In this document: positions 1 to 6,810 of the stretch, piece by piece | Position numbering within the stretch: the stretch's first letter is position 1 | How the letters are laid out: each line of letters opens with the position of its first letter | NCBI GenBank assembly: GCA_938033975.1 | Contig: CALHKJ010000158.1 | Location: 1 to 19,404 of the forward strand | Source of the DNA: an uncultured Saprospiraceae bacterium | Lineage (GTDB): Bacteria; Bacteroidota; Bacteroidia; Chitinophagales; Saprospiraceae | Direction: 5' to 3' | DNA: 19,404 nt | Translations under genes and position numbers: made by a program | The notes under the pieces: generated by a model | Seen by the model: the letters and a program-made list of their open reading frames with translations, nothing else | Told to the model about the DNA's origin: nothing | Database searches by the model: none

Positions 1-34
1 CCATGTGTCCCTGGTTCGATTCCTGGAGGCACCA
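1..34 (+). tRNA. 3' end of a tRNA, probably tRNA-Phe (5' part outside window)
   Basis: The first 34 bases read as the distal part of a tRNA. Bases 1-4 are the 3' side of the anticodon stem, GTGTC (5-9) is a five-base variable loop, and a T arm follows with TTCGATT as the T loop (15-21). AGGCACC (27-33) is the acceptor strand and A34 the discriminator. CCA is not fully encoded. The T stem (CCTGG/CCTGG) has one T-T mismatch. The GTGTC variable loop and A73 resemble Bacteroidota tRNA-Phe, but the anticodon lies upstream of the window, so the amino acid is a guess. A terminator follows at once, so this is the last gene of its transcript. Confidence 0.82.
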
Positions 35-35
35 C

Positions 36-65
36 AAAGACCTCAGCGAAAGCTGGGGTCTTTTT
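36..65 (+). terminator. Rho-independent terminator of the tRNA
   Basis: A 12-base-pair stem (36-47 with 52-63, one T·G wobble) is closed by a GAAA tetraloop (48-51) and followed by a T run. It starts two bases after the tRNA discriminator base. The wobble is only favourable in plus-strand RNA, which fits termination of the tRNA transcript. Confidence 0.9.
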
Positions 66-69
66 GTTT

Positions 70-105
70 GATGTAGGATGTATGATCTATGATTTAGGAC
101 ATTAA
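70..105. repeat. Degenerate low-complexity repeat, left flank of the hairpin element
   Basis: The stretch is built from loose variants of GATTTAGGAT (GATGTAGGAT, GTATGAT, GATTTAGGAC). A similar stretch in the opposite orientation lies at 449-480, so the two bracket the structured element at 126-402. I see no coding potential in it. Confidence 0.4.
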
Positions 106-125
106 CTTAAGGTCTTTATCTGTTT

Positions 126-402
126 ATGCCTCCCTGATTCTAATGTTCTCTTTCTCCTAAAGTCGAAAGAGAACTTATAATCTTCCCCGCCAGTAGTCGG
201 GCGCAGCCTCCATCTTAGGATGGAAGCGGAAACTACTTTCATAAAGAGATAAGTTTTCCTAGAACCTGCTTGTAGTTTCAGCGAACACAAGACTTGTTAC
301 AACAGGTTAGCAGTTCCAATCCGGAACTCAATCCCTCTACCCTTAGGTGGAGGGAAGAATTTCAAGCTCTTCGTAGAAGAGTTTAGAAATTCAGGGAGGC
401 AT
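126..402 (+). other. Hairpin-rich structured non-coding element, family not recognised
   Basis: This gene-free stretch is dense with inverted repeats. The ends are a perfect 12-base inverted repeat, ATGCCTCCCTGA (126-137) against TCAGGGAGGCAT (391-402). Inside are stems at 145-154/165-174 (10 bp), 209-214/219-224 (loop TTAG, with 202-204/226-228 outside it), 229-236/272-279 (8 bp), 263-273/299-308 (one bulge; overlaps and so competes with the previous stem), 312-317/323-328, 332-341/346-355 (10 bp, loop CTTA) and 357-372/376-392 (about 16 bp with one bulge). Two wobbles (T338·G349, G366·T382) are G·U only in plus-strand RNA, which hints at that strand. It could be a structured RNA, a miniature mobile element next to a tRNA, or a decayed integrated element. 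I see no clear target-site duplication, and no promoter that I can defend. Confidence 0.6.
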
Positions 403-448
403 CAAAACTTTCTATTGAAATTCAATCTATTAAATCACCCCAAGCAAT

Positions 449-480
449 CTTTAGTCTTACATACTAAATCCTAAATCCCA
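449..480. repeat. Degenerate low-complexity repeat, right flank of the hairpin element
   Basis: Read on the minus strand it gives GATTTAGGATTTAG-type units like those at 70-105, so the two stretches form a loose inverted pair around the structured element. The remaining bases between 403 and 448 are AT-rich and show nothing I can name. Confidence 0.4.
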
Positions 481-481
481 C

Positions 482-511
482 AAAAAAAAAGCCCCCACTA
501 TCCAGAGCTTT
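482..511 (-). terminator. Rho-independent terminator for the minus-strand barrel remnant
   Basis: On the minus strand AAAGCTC (511-505) pairs with GGGCTTT (494-488), with one T·G wobble and a 10-base loop. The nine-T run at 490-482 supplies the last three bases of the stem and a T tail beyond it. It lies five bases after the stop codon of the barrel fragment, so it looks like that gene's original terminator. Confidence 0.7.
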
Positions 512-516
512 AGAAT

Positions 517-813
517 TTAGAATCCAAAATTATATCTGTATCCCAAATTAATATTAAGTATTCCTACAGATTTATCAGTAACAACATTTTCAATTGTATA
601 CTTCACTGGTACTAAGTATGATGCAGACATTTGGCATCCACCAATTGCTATTCCTACCTCTGGCATGATACCAAAACCACCACCACTTTGTTCTGGAACA
701 ACTATAGTTTCTTCTCCTATTGTGATTGTGTATCCTGGTGTAAGCAATTGTGCAATACCTAAGCTCAATCCACCATATGGACTAAACCCTTGATCTTTCA
801 ATCTGGACATCAT
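517..813 (-). pseudogene. C-terminal remnant of an outer-membrane beta-barrel protein
   Basis: The frame encodes about 98 residues from an ATG at 813; it is open to a TTG at 831, directly after an in-frame stop. The sequence has alternating hydrophobic, Gly-rich strands and ends in LGYRYNFGF, with the terminal aromatic residue typical of the last strand of outer-membrane barrels. There is no signal peptide and only about three to four strands, so it cannot form a complete barrel. The 115 bases upstream contain no matching N-terminal coding frame. The simplest reading is a truncated gene that kept its 3' end and terminator. A small intact protein of unknown role is possible but less likely. 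Confidence 0.55.
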
Positions 814-930
814 TTTACATATTAGTGTCAATTATCAGACCTTTTGTATAGGCCTATGACAAGCCGCGAAATCGTTGTTTTGAGCGTTATTTTGCTATAA
901 ACATTAGGTATTTTCCTATAACTTGCAGCT

Positions 931-938
931 TACATTTG
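931..938 (+). promoter_or_regulatory. Candidate -7 box (TACATTTG) for the giant surface protein gene
   Basis: TACATTTG matches the Bacteroidota -7 consensus TAnnTTTG. It would place the transcript start near 945, leaving a leader of about 55 bases before the ATG at 1000. No good -33 TTG lies at the usual spacing, so this is tentative. Confidence 0.35.
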
Positions 939-999
939 AGTTGATTTGGCTAGTTCTAACAGAGGTTTAGCTATCTTAACCTTACGAAATCAATTAAGA

Positions 1000-3900
1000 A
1001 TGCACAAAGGGTCCATTATTAAGCTAATCACCTTAGCTATCATTACTATGATAGCTACTCATAGCTACGCCCAGTGCGTATCACAAAACCAATTAGATTT
1101 AGCAGGCTCAACTGAAATATGCCCTGGAGGAGGCCGTGCCTTCATTTCTGTAATTGGTGACTTTGAAGAATATAGCTGGGACAATGGTTCGGTTGACTCA
1201 CTGCTTATAGTTGCAGAGCCTGGTATATATAATTTGATTGTAACGGATTCTTTAGGATGTACCTTAGATACTTCAATAGAAATTGTTGATGGACCTAACT
1301 TAGGTTTGATCGTTGCTAGTCCAGATTTAGAAATGCCTGTAGAAGGACCTTTTATTATCTGTAATATTGATAGTACTCTATTACATGCAGGCTATAATTT
1401 TCAAGAATACTTGTGGAGCACCGGTGAAACAACTCCTAACATTTATATTTCTGAATCCGACACTTATGAGTTAACTGTCACTGACTTTGGAGGCTGTACT
1501 GGTACAGCCAGTTTAGAAATCAAAGTACAGACAGATTCTATTGCTCCAACTATCCTGACTTGCCCTGGATCGAATGGTCCTATTGAAATACAAAATTCTG
1601 GTCTTGAAGCTTGTGATGGGAGTAGTCAGTTAATTGAAAACTCAACAGGTTTTTCATTTCAATCACAATGGACAGGACTTGATGGAAATGTAGCTTTCCC
1701 TGGAGTAGCTACAGATAATTTAAATCAAACCGAACCAGCTCTATTTGAATATAGGGACTCAATCATTATTTCAGAATGTAATAATTCAAATGTCGCTTTT
1801 GAATTTGAAAGGACTTGGAGAGCTTCAGATATTTGTGGCAACTTTGATTCCTGTTCACAGATTATTAGAATCATAGATTCAAGTGGTCCAATCATTATAG
1901 ATGGAGTTAATTTCTTTCTCAATCAAGATTCAGGGAATCCAAATGGGCCATTTAATTTTACATCACTTTATTGTCCTGTTTTCATCAATTGGCAAGAGCC
2001 CAATATAAATGACATTTTTGATAATTGTACTTCTAACTCTAATATTCAAATTAGTTCATCGAATCCTAGTGGAACAATTTTTCAAGAAGGTATTACTGCA
2101 GTTAGTTATTTATTAGAAGACGAATGCGGAAATCAAACTGAATATATTTTCGAAGTTGATCTTGCATGTTTAGGTTGCGATGAATCGGGTACAAATTATA
2201 CTAATTGTAATGAGCCACCAGTAATATGCAATTTAAATGAGTTAGATGATTATACTGGATGCACACCTGCATATGGTGGTCAAGTACTTGGACCTCTTTG
2301 TAACGGGGGTGCTTTAAATAATCCATCATATTTAAGTTTTATCGCAGCTTCTAGTGGTGTAAGTATATCTATTACTCCAGAATTTTGTTCTCCAGGAGAG
2401 AATGGATCAATTGGATTACAAGCAAACATAACTGATCCTTGCAACCCAACAATCTGTTATGCAAGTTCTGGAGCAGATTGCTTTGTAACACCATTTACTA
2501 TTCAAGCAAACAACCTGATTATTGGTCAAGAGTACCAATTGATTATTGATGGTTGTAATGGTAGTGCTTGTCAGTGGAGCATAAATATTAACAATGCACC
2601 TTCTTTTGATATTTTAAACGTTGGAAGTTTTGAAGTAGACAATTATCAGTTTCCAAATTGCTATAGTCCCTCAAACAACTATTGTTCTGGATCCGAATTA
2701 ATATTCTTCCCAGACAATCATTTTGATTCAGAATTTTATTTCTGCTGGTCGATCAATAATAATACTGGTGTTACAGCCACGAATCAAAGTACAAATTGTT
2801 TGGCAACTCCAAATACAGTTTTCAATTGTGGAGGAGACTATAACACTTGTGGCCCACTGAAATTAGTCTTTGATAATCCTGGAACATATACGGTTTGTTT
2901 GGATGAGATTGAAAATGGTTGTGACAATCAAACATTAAGTAATTATTGCCAGACTGTAATCATATCAAGTCCCGCTAATGTAAATTTTGGCAGCTATAAT
3001 ATTTGTCAATCAAATATGCCATGGCAACCAAATGTTCTAGGACCAAACGGAGAATCTTGGCTAGGTAATGGCACAATAACTCCTGGCTTAAATTCAATAT
3101 CAACGCAAGATGTATGTGGTTGTACCAATGAACAAACTATATTTATAAATGTCATCTCAGAAGGAATGCAAAGTCAATTTATTGATATTTGTGCAGATGA
3201 CCTAACAAGTTTCTTTGATCCTCAATACGGTGTTTCGTGGTCTGACTTGCAAAGCAATTATAATTCAGAATTAAATACAGCAAGTATTAGTCTTGCCAAC
3301 GGTTCTAATCAAACACAATTCGACGGCACAAGTTGTAGTATAGATTTAAACTATCAGTTTTTCTTGTACGATTTGGATGGAAGTATACTTCAAACTGAAG
3401 GTCAAGATTGTAATTCAACATTAACCTTCAATTTAGACCTTAATAGTTTTCCAACCTTCATGTTCGAAAACAATTTAAAATATAGTTGGACTAATCCTTC
3501 AGGAGTAGAAATTGGAACTGACAGATCTGTAGATGTTGACTTAAATGGGACTTTCGGTCTAAGGATTGAATACATTATCCCTACTGGTAGTTCTTGCTTC
3601 TACAATTTCAACTTTACTGTAAATGAGTCAAGTGCTGTTTTGAGCACATATTATATAGACATTGATGGTGATGGTTTTGGAAATGCAAATAATAGTTTAG
3701 TTGATTGTGAGCAACCATTTGGATATGTATTAAACAATACGGACTGTAATGATGCAGAACCAACTATCCATCCTGGTGCCCCTGAAATTCCAAACAACGG
3801 TATTGATGAAAACTGTGATGGAACAGATACTGTTACAGCTATTGACAATGATCAGGATGGATATACAGATGATGTGGATTGTAATGACAATGATCCAGTT

Positions 3901-5520
3901 ATTAATCCTAATGCAGCCGAAATACCCAATAATAATGTCGATGAAAATTGTGATGGAGTTATTCTTATCATCGACCTTGATGGTGATGGCTTCAATTCGG
4001 ATGAAGACTGCGATGATTCAAATGTGAATATCAATCCTTCTGTTCAAGAAATCCCAAACAACAACACAGATGAAAATTGTGATGGAATTATTTTAGAAAT
4101 TGACGCTGATGGTGATGGCTTTAATTCGGATGAAGATTGTGATGATACCAACGCTGCTATTAATCCGGGCGTTACTGAAATCCCTAATAACAGCATAGAT
4201 GAAAATTGCGATGGTATATTCGCAATTGTAGACATGGATAATGATGGATGGAATTCAGATAGCGACTGTAATGATTTCGATGCCTCAATTAATCCTACGG
4301 CAATAGAGATTCCAAACAATGATGTTGATGAAAATTGTGATGGAATAATCCAAACTATAGACAACGACAATGATGGCTTCAATTCTGACGAAGATTGCGA
4401 TGATAATAATGCAGGAATAAACCCTAATGCAGAAGAAATTCCCAACAATGCATTTGATGAAAATTGCGATGGTACCATCTTAGTAATAGATATAGATGGA
4501 GATGGATTTAATTCAGATGTAGACTGTGATGATTCAAACGCAAGCATCAACCCAGCCGCAGAAGAAATTCCAAATAATGATTTTGATGAAAATTGTGATG
4601 GAGAGATTTTAGTTGTGGATGCCGATGGTGATGGTTATAACTCAGATGAAGATTGTGATGATTTTAATGGAAGTATCAATCCCGGAGTTGATGAAATTCC
4701 AAACAATGATATTGACGAGAATTGTGATGGTGTTTTATCCATTGAAGATCTGGATAATGATGGTTATGACACAAACAATGATTGTGATGATAATGACCCT
4801 AGCATCAACCCTGATGCTGAAGAAATTCCAAACAACGATATTGATGAGAATTGTGATGGATCAATTCTAATAATTGATATTGATGGAGATGGATTTAATT
4901 CAGCTGAGGATTGTAATGATGATGATCCAAATATAAATCCAGATGCAGAAGAAATTCCAAACAACGATATTGATGAAAATTGTGACGGTCTAATTACAAC
5001 AGTAGATATGGATGAGGATGGATACGATTCAAATGAGGACTGTGATGACAGTGATGCAAGCATCAATCCAGATGCGGAAGAAATTCCAAATAATGACATT
5101 GATGAGAATTGTGATGGTTCGATCTTAATAATCGATATAGACGGTGATGGCTTTAATTCCTCAGTGGATTGTGATGACAATGATGCCAATATCAATCCTG
5201 ACGCAGAAGAAATCTTAGATAATGAATTTGACGAAGACTGTGATGGAATTGCCAATATTAGCAGTGCAACAACGAATCTTAATGGTGTCTCAATTAAGAT
5301 TTATCCAAACCCATTTTCAGATTTTGTAACTATAAAAACAGATAAAAAAATCCATTACCAAATTTTATCTATCGATAGTCAAATAGTTAGTGAGGGTGAT
5401 ATTAATTCTTCAGAAGTAGAAATTAATTGCAATCATCTTAGCAGTGGTGTCTATTTTATCATTCTTTCTGAGCTAGATGGAAAAGAAAAATCAGTCAGTA
5501 AATTGATAAAAATTCAATAA
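1000..5520 (+). CDS. Giant T9SS-secreted surface protein with MopE/TSP3-like metal-binding repeats
   Basis: The 1506-residue protein starts with a clear signal peptide (residues 1-24, cleavage after SYA). I chose the ATG at 1000 because the open frame upstream only offers a TTG at 946 and the signal peptide begins here. Residues 25-880 are Cys-, Asn- and Ser-rich beta domains, including SprB/CHU-like segments (WSTGETTPNI) and an HYR-like domain at about 296-389. Residues 886-1420 are 12 acidic repeats of the type DxDGDGFxSxxDCDD...INPxAxEIPNNxxDENCDG, which match the putative metal-binding MopE motif and resemble thrombospondin type-3 calcium repeats. Residues from about 1425 to the end form a Por secretion tail (IYPNPFSDFVTI ... 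SSGVYFI), the type IX sorting signal. It is probably displayed on or released from the cell surface as a calcium-stiffened adhesin or stalk. The ligand is unknown. Confidence 0.9.
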   Translation: MHKGSIIKLITLAIITMIATHSYAQCVSQNQLDLAGSTEICPGGGRAFISVIGDFEEYSWDNGSVDSLLIVAEPGIYNLIVTDSLGCTLDTSIEIVDGPNLGLIVASPDLEMPVEGPFIICNIDSTLLHAGYNFQEYLWSTGETTPNIYISESDTYELTVTDFGGCTGTASLEIKVQTDSIAPTILTCPGSNGPIEIQNSGLEACDGSSQLIENSTGFSFQSQWTGLDGNVAFPGVATDNLNQTEPALFEYRDSIIISECNNSNVAFEFERTWRASDICGNFDSCSQIIRIIDSSGPIIIDGVNFFLNQDSGNPNGPFNFTSLYCPVFINWQEPNINDIFDNCTSNSNIQISSSNPSGTIFQEGITAVSYLLEDECGNQTEYIFEVDLACLGCDESGTNYTNCNEPPVICNLNELDDYTGCTPAYGGQVLGPLCNGGALNNPSYLSFIAASSGVSISITPEFCSPGENGSIGLQANITDPCNPTICYASSGADCFVTPFTIQANNLIIGQEYQLIIDGCNGSACQWSININNAPSFDILNVGSFEVDNYQFPNCYSPSNNYCSGSELIFFPDNHFDSEFYFCWSINNNTGVTATNQSTNCLATPNTVFNCGGDYNTCGPLKLVFDNPGTYTVCLDEIENGCDNQTLSNYCQTVIISSPANVNFGSYNICQSNMPWQPNVLGPNGESWLGNGTITPGLNSISTQDVCGCTNEQTIFINVISEGMQSQFIDICADDLTSFFDPQYGVSWSDLQSNYNSELNTASISLANGSNQTQFDGTSCSIDLNYQFFLYDLDGSILQTEGQDCNSTLTFNLDLNSFPTFMFENNLKYSWTNPSGVEIGTDRSVDVDLNGTFGLRIEYIIPTGSSCFYNFNFTVNESSAVLSTYYIDIDGDGFGNANNSLVDCEQPFGYVLNNTDCNDAEPTIHPGAPEIPNNGIDENCDGTDTVTAIDNDQDGYTDDVDCNDNDPVINPNAAEIPNNNVDENCDGVILIIDLDGDGFNSDEDCDDSNVNINPSVQEIPNNNTDENCDGIILEIDADGDGFNSDEDCDDTNAAINPGVTEIPNNSIDENCDGIFAIVDMDNDGWNSDSDCNDFDASINPTAIEIPNNDVDENCDGIIQTIDNDNDGFNSDEDCDDNNAGINPNAEEIPNNAFDENCDGTILVIDIDGDGFNSDVDCDDSNASINPAAEEIPNNDFDENCDGEILVVDADGDGYNSDEDCDDFNGSINPGVDEIPNNDIDENCDGVLSIEDLDNDGYDTNNDCDDNDPSINPDAEEIPNNDIDENCDGSILIIDIDGDGFNSAEDCNDDDPNINPDAEEIPNNDIDENCDGLITTVDMDEDGYDSNEDCDDSDASINPDAEEIPNNDIDENCDGSILIIDIDGDGFNSSVDCDDNDANINPDAEEILDNEFDEDCDGIANISSATTNLNGVSIKIYPNPFSDFVTIKTDKKIHYQILSIDSQIVSEGDINSSEVEINCNHLSSGVYFIILSELDGKEKSVSKLIKIQ
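3655..5259 (+). repeat. Twelve tandem coding repeats, 129-base unit
   Basis: The first unit (3655-3840) is longer and divergent. Units 2-12 begin at 3841, 3970, 4099, 4228, 4357, 4486, 4615, 4744, 4873, 5002 and 5131, each exactly 129 bases (43 residues). Every unit keeps an acidic loop, the Cys of DC[DN]D and the Cys of EN/EDCDG, so two cysteines per unit could form a disulfide. Codon choice differs from unit to unit while the protein is conserved, so most copies are not very recent duplicates. Units 9 to 12 are the most alike in protein (INPDAEEIPNNDIDENCDG in 9-11). Confidence 0.92.
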
Positions 5521-5577
5521 ATCTGGCCATTGTGTTCTTACTACACAGCTGATATTATTTAAAATTTATTTCTTTTA

Positions 5578-5608
5578 CTGTTTATAAGCTAAAAAAGGGT
5601 TACTTTTG
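5578..5608 (+). promoter_or_regulatory. Candidate promoter of the LuxR-type regulator gene
   Basis: TACTTTTG at 5601-5608 matches the Bacteroidota -7 consensus TAnnTTTG. CTG at 5578-5580, one mismatch from the -33 TTG, lies 20 bases upstream. The spacing fits and the ATG follows 55 bases later. No clear terminator separates it from the preceding gene, so read-through is also possible. Confidence 0.4.
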
Positions 5609-5662
5609 TAATCTACTAATCATGTATCATTAGATTTTTTCATTTATATTAAAAATCAAAAT

Positions 5663-5947
5663 ATGAACATGTTACCCCACAAAATCATCAAGTTCAACAA
5701 TTCGGCTAGGTTGACTTCAAGGGAAATTCAAGTCCTTAATTTACTTTCACAAGAAAATTCTACGAAAGAAATTGCCCACGAATTGAATTTAAGTAATTCT
5801 ACTGTTGAATCTCATAGAAGAAATTTACTTATCAAAATGCAGGTTAAAAATGTTGCAGGTCTTATTCGTCGTGGATTTGAGCTTGGTTTTCTTAGAGTTA
5901 ATTATGAACAGGGAAAAACCACTGATAGATATGACATTAACATTTAG
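5663..5947 (+). CDS. Stand-alone LuxR/GerE-type HTH transcription regulator
   Basis: The 94-residue protein is almost only a LuxR-family helix-turn-helix domain. LTSREIQVL (17-25) is the first helix, STKEIA (33-38) opens the turn and STVESHRRNLLIKM (46-59) is the recognition helix and linker. It has no receiver, PAS or ligand-binding domain, so it resembles GerE-like regulators rather than two-component response regulators. The short basic N-terminus and the tail after residue 77 show no further domain. It sits between the giant surface protein gene and the barrel gene, both on the same strand, and may regulate either. That link is inference. Its own signal input is not visible. Confidence 0.85.
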   Translation: MNMLPHKIIKFNNSARLTSREIQVLNLLSQENSTKEIAHELNLSNSTVESHRRNLLIKMQVKNVAGLIRRGFELGFLRVNYEQGKTTDRYDINI

Positions 5948-6009
5948 CACTAGCTGATCTAAAAGAGAGAACTTTCTTTAACTTTTTAATTTGCAAAGTT
6001 TACTTTTAC

Positions 6010-6025
6010 CCCAAAGCAATTTGGG
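6010..6025 (+). promoter_or_regulatory. Small hairpin directly upstream of the barrel gene start codon
   Basis: CCCAAA (6010-6015) and TTTGGG (6020-6025) form a six-base-pair stem with a GCAA tetraloop, ending one base before the ATG at 6027. In mRNA it would cover the initiation region and could limit translation. Chance occurrence cannot be excluded. Confidence 0.4.
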
Positions 6026-6026
6026 T

Positions 6027-6800
6027 ATGAGCAAATTATTACAACTTTCAATTTTAATATTCTTTCTATTTGGTGTGTCCTTTTCAACATTGCTTTCTCA
6101 AATAGGAGCAGTAAGCAGTAATTTTTTAAGTACTTATAACGCATTGCCTGTTCCTAAAAAAGTCTTAGAACTTGAACCAACTTTTTCCTATTCTAGGTCG
6201 CTCGGCTACTTTAACAACGAGGGAGACTACACAAATACCTCAGGAGCTAACATTTCTTCCAGCTTATACTTCAGGGCAACCTATGGCGTAACTGAAAATT
6301 TTGAAATAGGTGCTGGACTTCCAACTAGTCTAAATTCTTTAAACTTAGGGGCAAAATTACACCTACTTGGAAATGAAGAATTCGGGATAGCCATCATGGG
6401 TGGTATTAATTCAGATATAACTAGCGGGAATAGAACTATCAGCTCACTTCAAAGACAGTATGTTCTCGGACTAGCAAGTCATTATTTGTTTAGTACAGAA
6501 TTATCAATAAATTTCAGCCTACAATATCAAGACCTTCAAGGCTATGAGGGCAATGACTTTTTTATAAACTCAGAACTTGGATATTATATAGGTAAAAACA
6601 CCTTAGGAATTGTAGGTTTTGGATATAGCAAATTCTCTAATTCTGAGGAAACAGATTCAAGTCTTTTTTCATTGTTCCCTGGTTTTGCAATAGAACAAAC
6701 AAATATTATAATTGTAGTACAAACACAATTTGATTTACTCGGTAACAATATTTTGTCTACCAATGGTATCAGTGTATCATTGACACAACTTATTGAATAA
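6027..6800 (+). CDS. Predicted outer-membrane beta-barrel protein
   Basis: The 257-residue protein begins with MSKLLQLSILIFFLFGVSFS, a signal peptide with likely cleavage near residues 22-25. The open frame extends upstream to a TTG at 5991, but the ATG at 6027 gives the proper signal peptide. The remainder alternates hydrophobic and polar residues in strand-length segments rich in Tyr, Phe, Gly and Ser (ATYGVTENFEIGAGLP, GLASHYLFSTELSINFSLQY, GIVGFGYSKF), with polar loops. This resembles the transporter-like or MetA-pathway (Phenol_MetA_deg-like) barrel proteins common in Bacteroidota. It does not end in Phe. The substrate is unknown. The formyltransferase gene follows after 10 bases and is probably cotranscribed. 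The family assignment is moderate; membrane-barrel character is more certain. Confidence 0.7.
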   Translation: MSKLLQLSILIFFLFGVSFSTLLSQIGAVSSNFLSTYNALPVPKKVLELEPTFSYSRSLGYFNNEGDYTNTSGANISSSLYFRATYGVTENFEIGAGLPTSLNSLNLGAKLHLLGNEEFGIAIMGGINSDITSGNRTISSLQRQYVLGLASHYLFSTELSINFSLQYQDLQGYEGNDFFINSELGYYIGKNTLGIVGFGYSKFSNSEETDSSLFSLFPGFAIEQTNIIIVVQTQFDLLGNNILSTNGISVSLTQLIE

Positions 6801-6810
6801 AAATCAATGT

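Noticed and set aside
102..290. Minus-strand 62-residue open frame
   Set aside because: It lies across the stems of the hairpin element, has a basic, patternless composition and no detectable start signal. The RNA/DNA structure explains the sequence better.
848..857. Palindrome ATAGGCCTAT upstream of the giant gene
   Set aside because: Ten bases alone, with no second copy and no clear relation to a promoter, are not enough to call an operator.
946..999. Extended N-terminus of the giant surface protein from TTG at 946
   Set aside because: The extra 18 residues would precede a perfect signal peptide and begin only eight bases after the candidate -7 box. ATG at 1000 fits better.
4044..5255. 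Long antisense open frames (4044-4550 and 4764-5255) and shifted plus frames (3749-4027, 4613-4870)
   Set aside because: They are by-products of the repeated codon pattern: the peptides repeat with the same period and are low complexity, with no start or family signature.
3655..5259. 129-base periodic array considered as CRISPR or intergenic satellite
   Set aside because: It is one uninterrupted reading frame with protein-level conservation and no separate spacers.
5962..5979. AAAGA...TCTTT hairpin after the LuxR gene as a terminator
   Set aside because: The stem is only five A/T-rich pairs and the T tract is broken.
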